This document shows positions 48,995 to 59,719 of a DNA stretch of 64,000 nucleotides, piece after piece. The DNA is from Piper betle. Lineage: Eukaryota; Streptophyta; Magnoliopsida; Piperales; Piperaceae. The translations under genes were made by a program, and so were the position numbers. The DNA lies in the NCBI GenBank assembly GCA_033002965.1, contig JAURVB010012932.1, positions 108,621 through 172,620 on the forward strand, given 5' to 3'. The number at the start of each line of letters is the position of its first letter. Within the stretch, counting starts at the first letter, position 1. The notes beneath the pieces are model-generated. The model was not told the DNA's origin. It worked only from the letters and a program-made list of their open reading frames with translations, and did not search any database.

Positions 48995-49049
<55 letters not shown>
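48995..49049. repeat. (TA)n microsatellite between copies D and E
   Basis: About 55 bp of uninterrupted TA dinucleotides with a family element abutting on each side. Other (TA)n tracts border the remaining copies (10541-10568, 43076-43094, 45297-45328, 51948-51978). Confidence 0.95.
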
Positions 49050-49052
<3 letters not shown>

Positions 49053-49286
49053 GAAAGAATTGTTGTGTTGCAGGATAGCTAGCTTAGCTGTGCTTGAGTT
49101 TTGATCTAGCCGTTCAAAACACATCTGACGGTCAAAAAAACACATATGATATACAAAACGCTTTGCATTCCTGTTTTGCCATGCCTACCGCCGATGGTTC
49201 ATCCTTGCCGGCCCCACCTGCCACCGCAGCCGCCTCACCGCCGCCGACCTCCACCCAGGCCTCCACAAGACACCTCCCAGCGTTGA

Positions 49287-49410
49287 GGCCGAAGTTGGAG
49301 GGGTCGAGGAAGATGCCGGCGCGGAGGGGTGAGCGGAAGCGGGGAGGGGCGGGAGCGGCGGGAGGAAGTCGCCAGCGCAGAGGGGCGGGAGGGGCCAGGC
49401 GCGGCGGGGA
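49287..49410. repeat. GC-rich direct repeat, left copy, within copy E
   Basis: Contains GAGGCCGAAGTTGGAGGGG and GAAGATGCCGGCGCGGAGG. It matches 51657-51830 in the same orientation, 2.37 kb away. Confidence 0.75.
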
Positions 49411-49734
49411 AAGTATGATACTTTAGAGTAGCTGAGATGGTGGAGGCGTAGGCAGATTCCAGATCTCCAACCCCTTCATCGCCCCGCTGCCTCACCCCAT
49501 GTCCAGGTTAGCCGAAGCCTTATCCCACCGCCCTGCCGCCTCACCATGGCAGGGCACGGGCTCAAAATGAGGACGGGAAAAAGACAGGACAACGACGGTA
49601 CTGTCCGGTGGCGGCAATGGCTAGCAGCGGGCGGCCGACGGCAAGGTCGCCGGCGGTCTGGTGACGCAGCAAAGGTGGTGGGAAAACAGAGTATCGGCAA
49701 AACAAAACAGGGGAGAACGAAATGAGCAGGGGTA

Positions 49735-51285
49735 ATTTCGTAATAAAAATTTGAGTCGCTCCCAACTCGAGTCAATATTACGAAATTATCCCGAAAAATA
49801 TAAAATATATAATAAAATATAATAAAATAAAATAATTGAGTTCTAATAGATTATTTTATCTTATGGTATTTTAATCTATTTTTTTATATTTTTTGGGATT
49901 TATTTCATAGTATTAACTCGAGTCGGGCTCGAGTCAAGTTTTTATTATAAAACTACCCCTCTCAAAAATATGAACAAAATAGGGTAAAATACCATAAAAT
50001 AAAATAATCCATCAAAATTCAATTATTTTATTTTATGGAATTTTCTTGTATTTTTTTATATTTTTTAGGATTTGTTTCATAATATTGACACTAGTCGTGA
50101 TCGAGTTAAATTTTTATTAAAAAACTATCCCTTCCCATTTCCTTCCCAAATCGTGTCATAATTACGAAATAAATCTAAAAAAATATGAAAAAATAGATTA
50201 AAATATCATAAAATAAAATAATCCATTAAACTTGATTATTTTATTTTTATGATATTTTATTATATTTTTTATATTTTTCGGGATATATTTTGTAATATTG
50301 ACTCGAGTAGGAAGCAAGTTAAATTTTTATTATGAAACTAACCCTGCCTATTTCCTCCTCCCGCCCCTATTTTGCCGGTGACTGTGTTTTTCCATCCCTG
50401 TTTTGCCATGACACCCAACCGCCGATGACCGCCCGCTGGTGACCTCGAGAGCGAGTCAAGTTTTTATTACCTTGCTATATATTTATTTCACAATATTTTT
50501 TATATTTATAAAATATTTTGTAATTTTGACTCGTTCCTAACTAGAGTTAATATTATGAAATAAATATAAAAAATATATAAAATAATTTTCTAATAAAAAC
50601 TTGACTCTAGTAATGAATGAGTTAAGTTTTTATTACAAAATTATTTTATTTTTTTTAAAATTTATTTCGTAATATTAACTCGAGTCGGGAGCGAGTCAAA
50701 TTTTTATTACAAAATTATTTTGTATATTCTTTTAAATTTATTTTATAATATTAGCTCGGGTCGGAAGTTGGTCAATTTTTTATTATGAAATTATTATTAT
50801 ATATATATATATATTAATTTATTTCGTAATATTAACTTTAGTCGGGAATGAGTTAATTTTTTATTATGAAATTATTTTATATATTTTTTAAATTTTATTT
50901 CTTAATATCGACTCGTGTTAGGACGGGTTAAGTTTTTATTACGAAATAAAATTTTAAAATATAAACTAATTCTATCAATTTTTTTAAAAAAATTATTTTA
51001 AAATATTGACTCAAGTCAACAGCGGGTCAAGTTTTTATTACGAAATTATTTTATTATTTTTAATTTATTTTGTAATAAAAACTTGACTCGGTCCCGTATG
51101 GGAAAAAGTTAAAAATTTTATTACAAAATTATTTTTTTATTTTTAAATTTAATTCGTAATATTGACTCGAATAGGACCCGAGTCAAGTTTTTATTATGAT
51201 ATTAATTTTTTCTTTAAAATTTATTTCGTAATAAAAAACTTGACTTGAGTCGGGAGTGAGTAAAGTTTTTATTATGAAATTACCC
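49735..51285. repeat. ACTCGAGT-type tandem array in copy E
   Basis: Repeats of TTTCGTAATATT-AACTCGAGTCGGGA-GCGAGTCAA-TTTTTATTACGAAATTATTTTAT. In 50.45-51.28 kb the units start at about 50678, 50753, 50835, 50911 and 51009, so the period is roughly 75-100 bp. In the left part (49.74-50.45 kb) units are longer and partly inverted. An internal (TA)n run is at about 50792-50813. It is noncoding. Confidence 0.8.
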
Positions 51286-51656
51286 CCGACCTTCTCCCTT
51301 GTTTCTTCCCCTTAACGATCGCCCCTACTCCCACTGATTTGCCGTGACACCCCTATCACCGGCGACCTCGCCGAAGACCGCCTGTTGTTAGCTAGCTATG
51401 CCGCTTCCCTGTGCTGTCGCTGCCTTGCCAATCTCACAATTCGACGCTCCCGACTCGCTCCCAACAGAGTCGCCCTTGTTTGAACCCACCGTCGGCGACG
51501 CCACACCTCGGGTCGCAGTCGCCCCGCCAGCCAAATGTTGCTGCTGAAAAAGACATCGCAAGCCACTGACGATGTGGAATGGGAGGGGGCATGACCGGGG
51601 CGGCAGCGGCGGCGCGGGGAGGGGGAAGGAAAGGTCCGGACCGACATCGCGCTCGA

Positions 51657-51830
51657 GGCCGAAGTCGAAGGGGTTGAGGAAGATGCCGGCGCGGAGGGGG
51701 AGGAACCGGGGAGGGGCGGGAGTGGCGGGAGGAAGATGCCGGCACGGAGTGGTGGGAGGAAGACGCCGGCGCGGAGGGGCGGGAGCGGCGGGGCGCTGCG
51801 GGGAAAGGCCGCGGCGGCTAGAGAAGGGAA
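51657..51830. repeat. GC-rich direct repeat, right copy, within copy E
   Basis: Contains GAGGCCGAAGTCGAAGGGG and GAAGATGCCGGCGCGGAGG, and an extra internal duplication of the GGAGGAAGA(T/C)GCCGGC unit. Partner of 49287-49410. Confidence 0.75.
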
Positions 51831-51943
51831 GAAACAGGGGGCGGGGGGTTGTGCTCGTTTTAATTTCCAGTCGTTGGATTATCATCCAACGGCTGGAAAG
51901 TGCAGCACAACCATCTTGGCTATCCTGTAGGACAACATTCTTT

Positions 51944-51979
<36 letters not shown>

Positions 51980-51982
<3 letters not shown>

Positions 51983-52960
51983 TTTATTAATTAACCTAGT
52001 ACACAAGATTATGATTAATTGGAATTTATATTAGTTTTTAGAATAAATAGTTTTGGTAATTGTATTCATAAAGAATATAATTGACTCAAATTGAAGGATA
52101 AATATATAAAATATATAAACATATATTTTTAAAAATCATAAAGAAATTAAATTTGAGTCAAATTAAATTTTACATAATCAAATATTAAGACCCACCCAGA
52201 TTGCACAATTGTTTTTTTTCCTTTCCCTTTCCTGGAAGCATCATATATATCACAATCGGACACTGGTAACATTTGCTGCCCTTTTTGTAGCAGGAAGCAC
52301 AGAGATGTGTATATCTATCATTCTCCATGTCTAGGAGGGATGCCGTTGACTTGAAACTCTAAAAAGTAATCTGGGTCAAGGGATATTTTTGTAACCTGAT
52401 GCGGTGTGTCTGTGTATTGGTTGCATCTCTCTTATTCTCTCCCACTCTTCTTTTGTAGACTCGTAACATTGTCCAGCAGCGTGGCCTGGCATCATCTCAA
52501 GGACCACACGAGGTAAATGCCGGTTTGAGTTTGATTATATTTATAAAAAGACTTGAAGCAAATTAAATTTGGATTATCAAAATCAAAAGCCTGAACCTGA
52601 TCCACAGGATCTTAAAAATCCTTCATGAGTGAATGGAAGGTGATTGAATATTCAAATGTTATCGTAGGTTATATGTGGAGTTCTACCAATTTAAAGACTA
52701 CCTAAGATTTGAAATTTTTACCGTATAAGATGATCGGAAATTTTTATCATAGATGAAGAAGCATCATATACATAGCTATCTTCTGGTATGGTCTTACCAT
52801 CAGATACAACTGCAGCTCACCAGAATAATATAGTTCTCATGAGCATCACGGTTTCATAGAGTCATACAAACTATACTGCATTCACTGTTTGTTTATAATT
52901 CATTGTAATTGTGACTAAGCACTCTCTCCGATTATATAGCTAGATTTGCCATCGAGTTCA
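51980..52960. other. Spacer upstream of the NLR pseudogene
   Basis: AT-rich to about 52200, then mixed sequence that may hold a 5' UTR or leader intron of the NLR gene. No coding exon with recognisable motifs is visible. Confidence 0.4.
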
Positions 52961-52962
52961 CC

Positions 52963-55552
52963 ATGAGCATACCCAATATCCAAGACATGCTCAATAAGGC
53001 AGCCAGGGTGCATTCTTTGACCTTGGTGCCGGCCGTTCTTCCTCAACAATCTAGTCAAGGGGACGCCAGCAACACTACTTCTGGCATATCTTCGGCAACT
53101 GATCCCAGTTCTCATACTTCACTCCATGCATCCCCAAGACAGAGCCCTAATTTCGGTTTGGTTCTTTCTGAGCCTTCAGTCGGACGAGAACAAGTATTTC
53201 AAAAGGTGTGTGGCCTTTTGGGAGATGATAAAATTAAAAAGGTTGGAATGTGGCATGGGAGGAGTTGGGAAAACCATTTTGATGAAAAAACTTCATAACG
53301 AGTACTTGGCCTATGGTGATTTTGATCTCCTCATATGGTTCGTCATGTCGAAAGACGTAAATGATCAGAAAAGTGAGAAACTTATATTTCATCGGGCAAG
53401 TCCATATCCCCTAAGATCAGACTGTTACCTTGAAATAAAGTTGAGATCTTATGCCAGAGTGGGAGGAGACATTGGATATCCAATGGAGTGGGACTATTTT
53501 CTTCGAGAAGCACAACCGCATCAACGATCTATATTGCTATACAATATCCTACGCACGAAGAGATTTGTGTTATTGCTAGACAATTTGTGCAACATGTAGA
53601 CATAACAAGGTTTGGAATTCCAGAACCAATCGAAGCAAGTAAATCCAAGGTTATCTTCACAACTCGTTCGAAAGAGGTAAGTTGTCGGATGAATCCCGAT
53701 GAAGAGATTGGTCCAACTGATTCATGGAAGTTATTTGAAAGATTAGTAGGAGAGAAAGCCATCAACTCGCATCCATCGATAAGGACTCTTGCTCATCAAG
53801 TCGCAAAAGAATGTGGTGGCCTGCCACTTGCAATACTGGTTGTAGCCGGAACTATGTCATGCAAATATAATGTAGGGAGCTGGGAGCATGCATTAGCCAC
53901 TCTTCAAAACTACCCTTATGACATGCCTGACATATCCAAGAAATTATTTACCTGCTTGAAGTTCAGTTATGATGCTCTTGAAGATGATACAACAAAGTTG
54001 TGCTTTCTATACTGTGGCTTGTTTCCCGAACAAGGGTCTATCGAGAAAGAAAAGCTTGTGAAATACTGGATGGGGGAAGGATTTCTTGGAGCGTTTGAGA
54101 ACTTAAGAAGGATGTATAATAGAGGATATAATATCCTTGAAGCACTTCAAGCTGCATGCTTACTGCAAAATGACGACCGCAGTCAATCTTATGCGAGGAT
54201 GCATGATGTGATACGTGATATGACTTTATGGATTGGATCATAATAATGTTGCACGATTCAGTCGATTCCGAGTGGAATTTGCCTATTTGAATCGGATCGG
54301 TAGTGTGCCGATCCGATTTTCGGGCCGAATTGGTCGGCCCTGAATCGGCGCCCAATTCGGCCGATTTACCCTGATTCCGACCGAGTTAACTCTAATTCAG
54401 AATCGGGGTTTTTGGTAAATTATTAAAATACCCTAAGTATGATATTTATTAAATTATTTAAGTATAGGTAAAATTGGAATTTTGATTTTAAAAACCTAAC
54501 GTTAACCCGCTCCCCCACTCCGCCGTCGCGCGTCCGCCCTCCGCCGCCGCATTTCCGCCCTCTGCCGTGCATCCCCGACTCCGGCCTCAACTCCAACCGA
54601 GCTGCCGACCTTGCCTCCGCCCTCGCAACGTCGCCGCCGATGTGTGGCCGGACTAATTCGGCCCTATGAACGTGAGAGCATTGTTGCACGAATCGCCGTC
54701 AACCGGGCTGTCGACCTCTCCTCCGCCCTCGCAACCTCACCTCCGACGTGTGGCCATGAGACTCGCCGCCGATCGGGCCTCCAACCGGGCTGCCGACCTC
54801 GCCTCTGCCCTCGCAACCTTGCCTCCGACGTATGGCCAGCCGACAGCGCAGTGGCCGCGAGACTCGTCGCCGACCGGGCTGCCAATCGGGCCTCCGACCT
54901 CAGCTTCGACCGATTCGTATAAAGTTGGATTTTTAAAACAATTAAATCTACAAATTATTGGCTATGCTTCACAAATTTTTTGGTTGTGCTTCACAAAGTT
55001 GGAACAAATTCACTTCAGCTCAGACCGGATGTGCTTCACAAATTGTGCTAAACATTCATTTTTTGGACTTATATTAATATCTTGTTGTTATTATTTGATA
55101 TAACACAAATGATGATATATCAAATGTTATACTTATGACATTGAGGTATTGTGATGATAAATTGTGATGCTCTTTTATACTTGTATTAAATTATAAATTT
55201 GTGTATTTATGTTCAAAAATTATATAATTATGTATTTCAGGTATTTATATTATGAGTTGTTAAATTTTTGTATATGACCAATTTGGACTGATTCAACTGA
55301 ACCGATTCTTGGCCGATTTAGACCGATTCCGATTCCGATTCTAACTTCCTCAAAAACCGATTCCGATTTATGCAACCATGGATCAGAATATGGAGCAGAG
55401 AGGGACAAATATTTTGTGCATCCTGGTATTAAATTGAGAAGAACAGAGATTGCCAACAGGTGGAGCAAGGCAAAGAGAGTATTTGTATTGAATTAGAGTG
55501 AGTTGCCTCACACAAATTGTTGCCCTTCTCTATCAACACTAATATTTAGTGA
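52963..55552 (+). pseudogene. NLR (NB-ARC) disease-resistance gene, multiply broken
   Basis: Remnant of an intracellular immune receptor of the coiled-coil NB-ARC-LRR type. The N-terminal piece (MSIPNIQDMLNKAARVHSL) leads to SVGREQVFQKVCGLLGDDKI. The frame shifts inside the approach to the P-loop, which continues as GMGGVGKTILMKKLHNE (about 53.25-53.3 kb). Kinase 2 is RFVLLLDN, with Asn for the second Asp, followed by another shift near 53595. Then come SKVIFTTRSKEVS, CGGLPLAI, LCFLYCGLFPEQGSIEKEKL and MHDVIRDMTLWI. After TLWIGS at 54240 a 1.1-kb insertion intervenes. The NLR frame resumes at about 55380 (EYGAERDKYFVHPGIKLRR, ANRWSKAKR), meets a stop at 55494, and LRR-like ELPHTNCCPSLSTLIFS ends at about 55552. 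The rest of the LRR is gone. Confidence 0.9.
54234..55385. mobile_element. hAT-like non-autonomous DNA transposon inserted in the NLR
   Basis: The insert (about 54241-55378, 1.14 kb) is flanked by TGGATCA at 54234-54240 and 55379-55385. With one more base on each side an 8-mer matches at 7 of 8 positions. Both ends carry inward-facing TTGCA (left TAATAATGTTGCACGATTC; right GATTTATGCAACC). Subterminal CCGATTC/AATCGG repeats cluster at both ends (54250-54420 and 55290-55375). A 7-8 bp duplication and dense subterminal repeats suit the hAT superfamily. The interior has a GC-rich part (54500-54920) and no transposase. Confidence 0.65.
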
Positions 55553-58516
55553 AGTAGGTTCATCTCAGACGACCCCAATATGTCAAACAAACAATCCATG
55601 TCCCTCTAATCTCTCATCTATGTGGAAAGTCACCTACATGTACTCCGAGGAAATTCAATCCTAAGTCCTACAACCATCCTAAGGTGTGCTATAAGTCTCC
55701 TGTTAGGTACGAGTGTATAGGCTAATGTGCTGCACGGCTCACTGTCGCCAGTCTAGATCCAACTCTCAGGTGTTCCCGTATAAGGAACTGGACTGCTCAC
55801 TGGGTCCTAGTTGACTCGGTCCTCAGTCAAATATCTCACTCTGTTCTATAAGAGAACAAGGATAGCTGCCATGACTCTACTGCATACTATGGCTCAGGTG
55901 ACTATCTACACAACCACTAACTACTACTGAAGGGAGGCGAGAATACCTGTACATAGACAGCGTGTCTCAAAGAGTATGATGACATACTCTGCATGGGGCT
56001 AGAGAATCCGCATCTGGTCTGTGACGTACTCTAGTCAATGTATACTCATCTCAATAATCTGGACAACTGATAGTAGAACTGAAATATCTAGAGGGGTGAG
56101 TGGAAAGCTATCTGTCATCTTTGGGTTATAGAAAGGGAGGCTGAATCTCATGGAAATCTAGTCACACTGCTCAAGAACTCTCAATAGGGGACATCTCATC
56201 CTCACATGTGGTATCTGATGCAAGGTAAACAGGGAATCCATTAGGCCAAGAAAAACTTGCTACATAGGTATGTCACTCTGATCTATGGTAAGGTTAGGGT
56301 GTCATGCAAATGGCAGGGGAAATAAAATCCCTATGTAGCGTACTAGGTGGCTAAAATCTCAGTAGGTCTATGGACTTGTCTCTAAGATCACCATGATTTA
56401 CTATGCCACAGGTGATCAGTCTGTAGAACAGTCAATCAATGACAAATCTCAGAAACGGCTCCTAAGTGGCTCTAGTTCAATCAGCTAACAGTAGGCACAT
56501 GTTTCTCGACATTGTACTAGTCACGCACTTCTAAACGGGCGGGGTTCAAACGACCCAAAGAACCACTGTCTCTCCTCAAGTCTACGGGGACTCATAATGA
56601 GGTTCGACACGGGTCTCGTCCGCTCTTCAGTGGTGTGTGACCTGCCGTCCCGTACCGATTTGTAGTACTAATCTTGACTCACATGACTATTACCGCTGTG
56701 GTAGACTCTCAAGCAAGGCTATCAACTAAGATGAACATACACTGGTATCACTCCATCTGGTCTGCACGGTCTGTTCTGTCTGAAGTTCCTATTTACATTG
56801 TTCTCAAGCTGGGGTGAGGTTCGTCATCGTAAGATCGGTCTGCCCATACCGACCTGCACTGTAAACCCTAATCAGTACCATGAAGGTGCTTCTATACTCA
56901 GGGTAGGGCTCAACTCTATGTCTCAAGGTAAGGACCTAATCGTGCTGGCGAAACACAAGGGAATCGCTATCTCTCTGGAATACACTCTCGCTGAACCCTC
57001 TATCTATGCCTCATACTAAGTCAACCTCCTATCGCTGGTTAGCCAATCGCTAAATGGGTTAAACTACGCGTGTGATCATCTACTAACCATCTTGTTTGTG
57101 TATGCCAATTGTGGCCCATGGATGCCACATCATACAGTCTGTACAATCTAATCATTGTGACCGCCCATCTGGAGGTCATACTATCATGTTCCATGAATCT
57201 GTCCATACGCATCTCTATGAGACTGTAACTAACAATGTCTGATGGGGACATCTTGCAATATTCATCTGACCTAAGGGTGTTAGGTCAAGACAATGATTGC
57301 AAGAGAGCTGTGAAGTCGGATCCTATTCCATCTTATCGGAATAACCTCTGTTTTCCTTAACTCTTTTCTATTTTGCTGACTTCACTGTAACTATTCCTTG
57401 TTCCTCAAACTCTAGTCCTACTAAACCTTAACTAATCTACTCGGTCAATGGATGAGCAATACACGGACGGCGGTAGTGCGTCTGCGGTCAGTGGGTGAAT
57501 CTCGGACGGGGGCCTCGGGGTGGTTGTGCAACTCGGTCGGCAGTTGCGCACCTCGATCGATGGTTGTGCACTCGGTCGGTGGTTGTGCACTCGGTCGGCA
57601 GTTGTGCACTACCTAGATGCAGAAATATCTAATCCTACTCATATGCATCATAAATCTACTACTATCTCTACCATATCTTGGCTGCTATTAACTTGATTTA
57701 GGTTGTCCAATCATGCGTGTCTGATCCAGAGGGGTTTGGAGCATGATGCTGACACATATGATGGTCAACCTATGCTAAACCCCACTCTGATCTCCTGAAA
57801 TTTAAAGTGGCTGCTTCTATCAGTGCTGCCTAGCCCTCAAACGGCAATCACTGATCTGATGCCTTATCTTTGGTAGAATCTCGTCAAATGTCTGATCTCA
57901 TAGGCACTGGTGGTCCTAGTCTTTTCCTTGTTATGTCCAAGCCTACGTCTCACTACTCATCCTCATTCACTACTATTTTCTAGAAGTGGTCCCTCTCAAG
58001 TTATCTACCCACTTCAAGCTCCTTCCCATTATGCACACTACGTTCCCTGGAAGTAGGCCTAATGTGGTGACATACAAAGGACAGACACCTGGTCAACATC
58101 CAATTCATCCAAATCTCTTATGCGATGGACAAAATTAGTGGGTCTCTAAGCCCATCATGACAAGCCTGTCAAATTCCTGCTGACATCTACTGACATCCGA
58201 ATCTGGTATAAGATGAGAACCTTATACCCTTTCTACCTCTACCAGCATTACAACATGCCCTGCTCACATCTAACTTACCAACAATCTGATATCATCCCAT
58301 AGAAATGACCTGTCAACTCAACTAAGGTCAGTTCCACATAATTCTGATCAAGTCTTGAATACACTGCTATCCAAACAACTTATGAAGAAAATCTGCATGT
58401 AAAGAAAATATACGAAAACATACCTGCCAGCTGGACTCGGAGCAGTCTTTGCACACACATCACCTATAAAAGTATCATACATCTTAATCGGCCGAGAGTG
58501 GCTCTGATACCAATTC
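55553..58516 (-). mobile_element. Noncoding internal region of a Ty3/gypsy-type element
   Basis: This stretch cuts off the NLR and runs to a primer-binding site (minus strand TTGGTATCAGAGCC, about 58500-58515) next to the LTR at 58517. No gag-pol motif or long frame is present, so it is either a large noncoding (LARD-like) derivative or heavily decayed. The far end and target duplication at about 55553 could not be confirmed. Short open frames near 56.8 and 57.1 kb have no recognisable content. Confidence 0.5.
57515..57612. repeat. Minisatellite, roughly 20-bp unit
   Basis: Five or so units of G(G/C)(T/A)GTTG(T/C)GCA(A/C)CTCGGTCGG in the internal region of the gypsy-type element, with small variations (for example CAGTTGCGCACCTCGATCGA). 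Confidence 0.8.
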
Positions 58517-59665
58517 TGTAACACCCCAAATCCGGTTCACGCTCGTGAACCGAACCGGCATGTTACAGGCCCCAGTTAGGTCGGCTAACCCGAACCTAAC
58601 TCGTGCGGATCCAATCTCGGCGTCTTAAGATGAAGATACAACTTGTCAATGCATGGATGAATGCATAAAACCCTAACATGATACTACATGGATGACGTGC
58701 AACCTAAATTTCACACCAATACAATTACAATCAAAATTAATAAAAATTCTAAAATAAAACGGACAGAGTCTCCCCTAAAAGTGCAATTAGGGTCCACCCT
58801 GTCAAAAATATATATATCAATATATATATATATATAACAATATACACATGCATCACATGATTTCATTCACACATAATCTAACATATTATGCAATTCATTC
58901 TGAAGCTGGGGTCTCAACCCACCACGCTTCTGCTTGCGCTATCTCTGATCATGTTCATTCATATCATTATCATGTCTCATGCATTTGAATCATGTCATTC
59001 ACAATATAATAACATAATAACACAATATTAAACATTCAGAAATCTAACATGTGTGTGTGTACAAGACCTCATTGCTCCTCCGTCCAAGCTGGCTCCTCCA
59101 ACTCGTGATTATTACCTACATATAGTATAAAAACACGTCAGTAACAAGTGTTACTGGTCCGAAAAATAAAATAACTATAACAAGCTGGCTATGAGAGTAA
59201 ACTCTCATATGAAAGAAAACATCATATACTCCACGTGAACACTCTGAAGGGCACTACTGAGGAGCCACTGGGCTGCAGACCCGGTAGCATCCCAAACTTA
59301 CTGATCTGCTGCTGGTACTGTGCCGCACTCGGCACTTCTTTTTCAGTACTTCTCATGAAACTTTATCCGAAGCCCTCTCCTTACCTCTATATTTCTTTTG
59401 GCCTTGAGCACGAAGGCCGAGTACTCTCAGGCAGTCACCTTTAGTACCCTTTGAACCACAAGTCTGGACATGCACTGTACTAAACAGTACCCGTAAACCT
59501 CCACATTCTCTGGGTGTGAGGAACTCAAACACGGAGTTATCAGGATCCCTCGGGAATGGAACAGTCCACTGGCACTAATCCAGAGCCCGCTTTGACTGTC
59601 ACAGCATCCTCTGCATGGTACGTGCAGTCGATTTCTCCATCTCTCGTCTCACTGAAAACGTGAAA

Positions 59666-59719
<54 letters not shown>

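Larger units (their letters stand above)
49050..51947. mobile_element. TA-embedded hairpin-ended element, copy E
   Basis: A 2.9-kb unit between (TA)n tracts. Left end GAGGAAAGAATTGTTG...GTTGCAGGATAGC; right end read inward on the minus strand GAAAAAAGAATGTTG...CTACAGGATAGCC. Right hairpin CAGTCGTTGGAT...ATCCAACGGCTG at about 51870-51896; the left one is degenerate (GCCGTTCAAAACACATCTGACGG). TGTGCTTGAGTTTTGATCT at the left end links it to copies A and C. GC-rich blocks at 49200-49690 and 51360-51840 flank an AT-rich tandem array. No transposase. The blocks around 49287 and 51657 are direct repeats, so it may be composite. Confidence 0.6.

Noticed and set aside
56798..57251. Two 70-aa frames inside the gypsy-type internal region
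   Set aside because: There are no gag or pol motifs and they lie on opposite strands. Chance frames.
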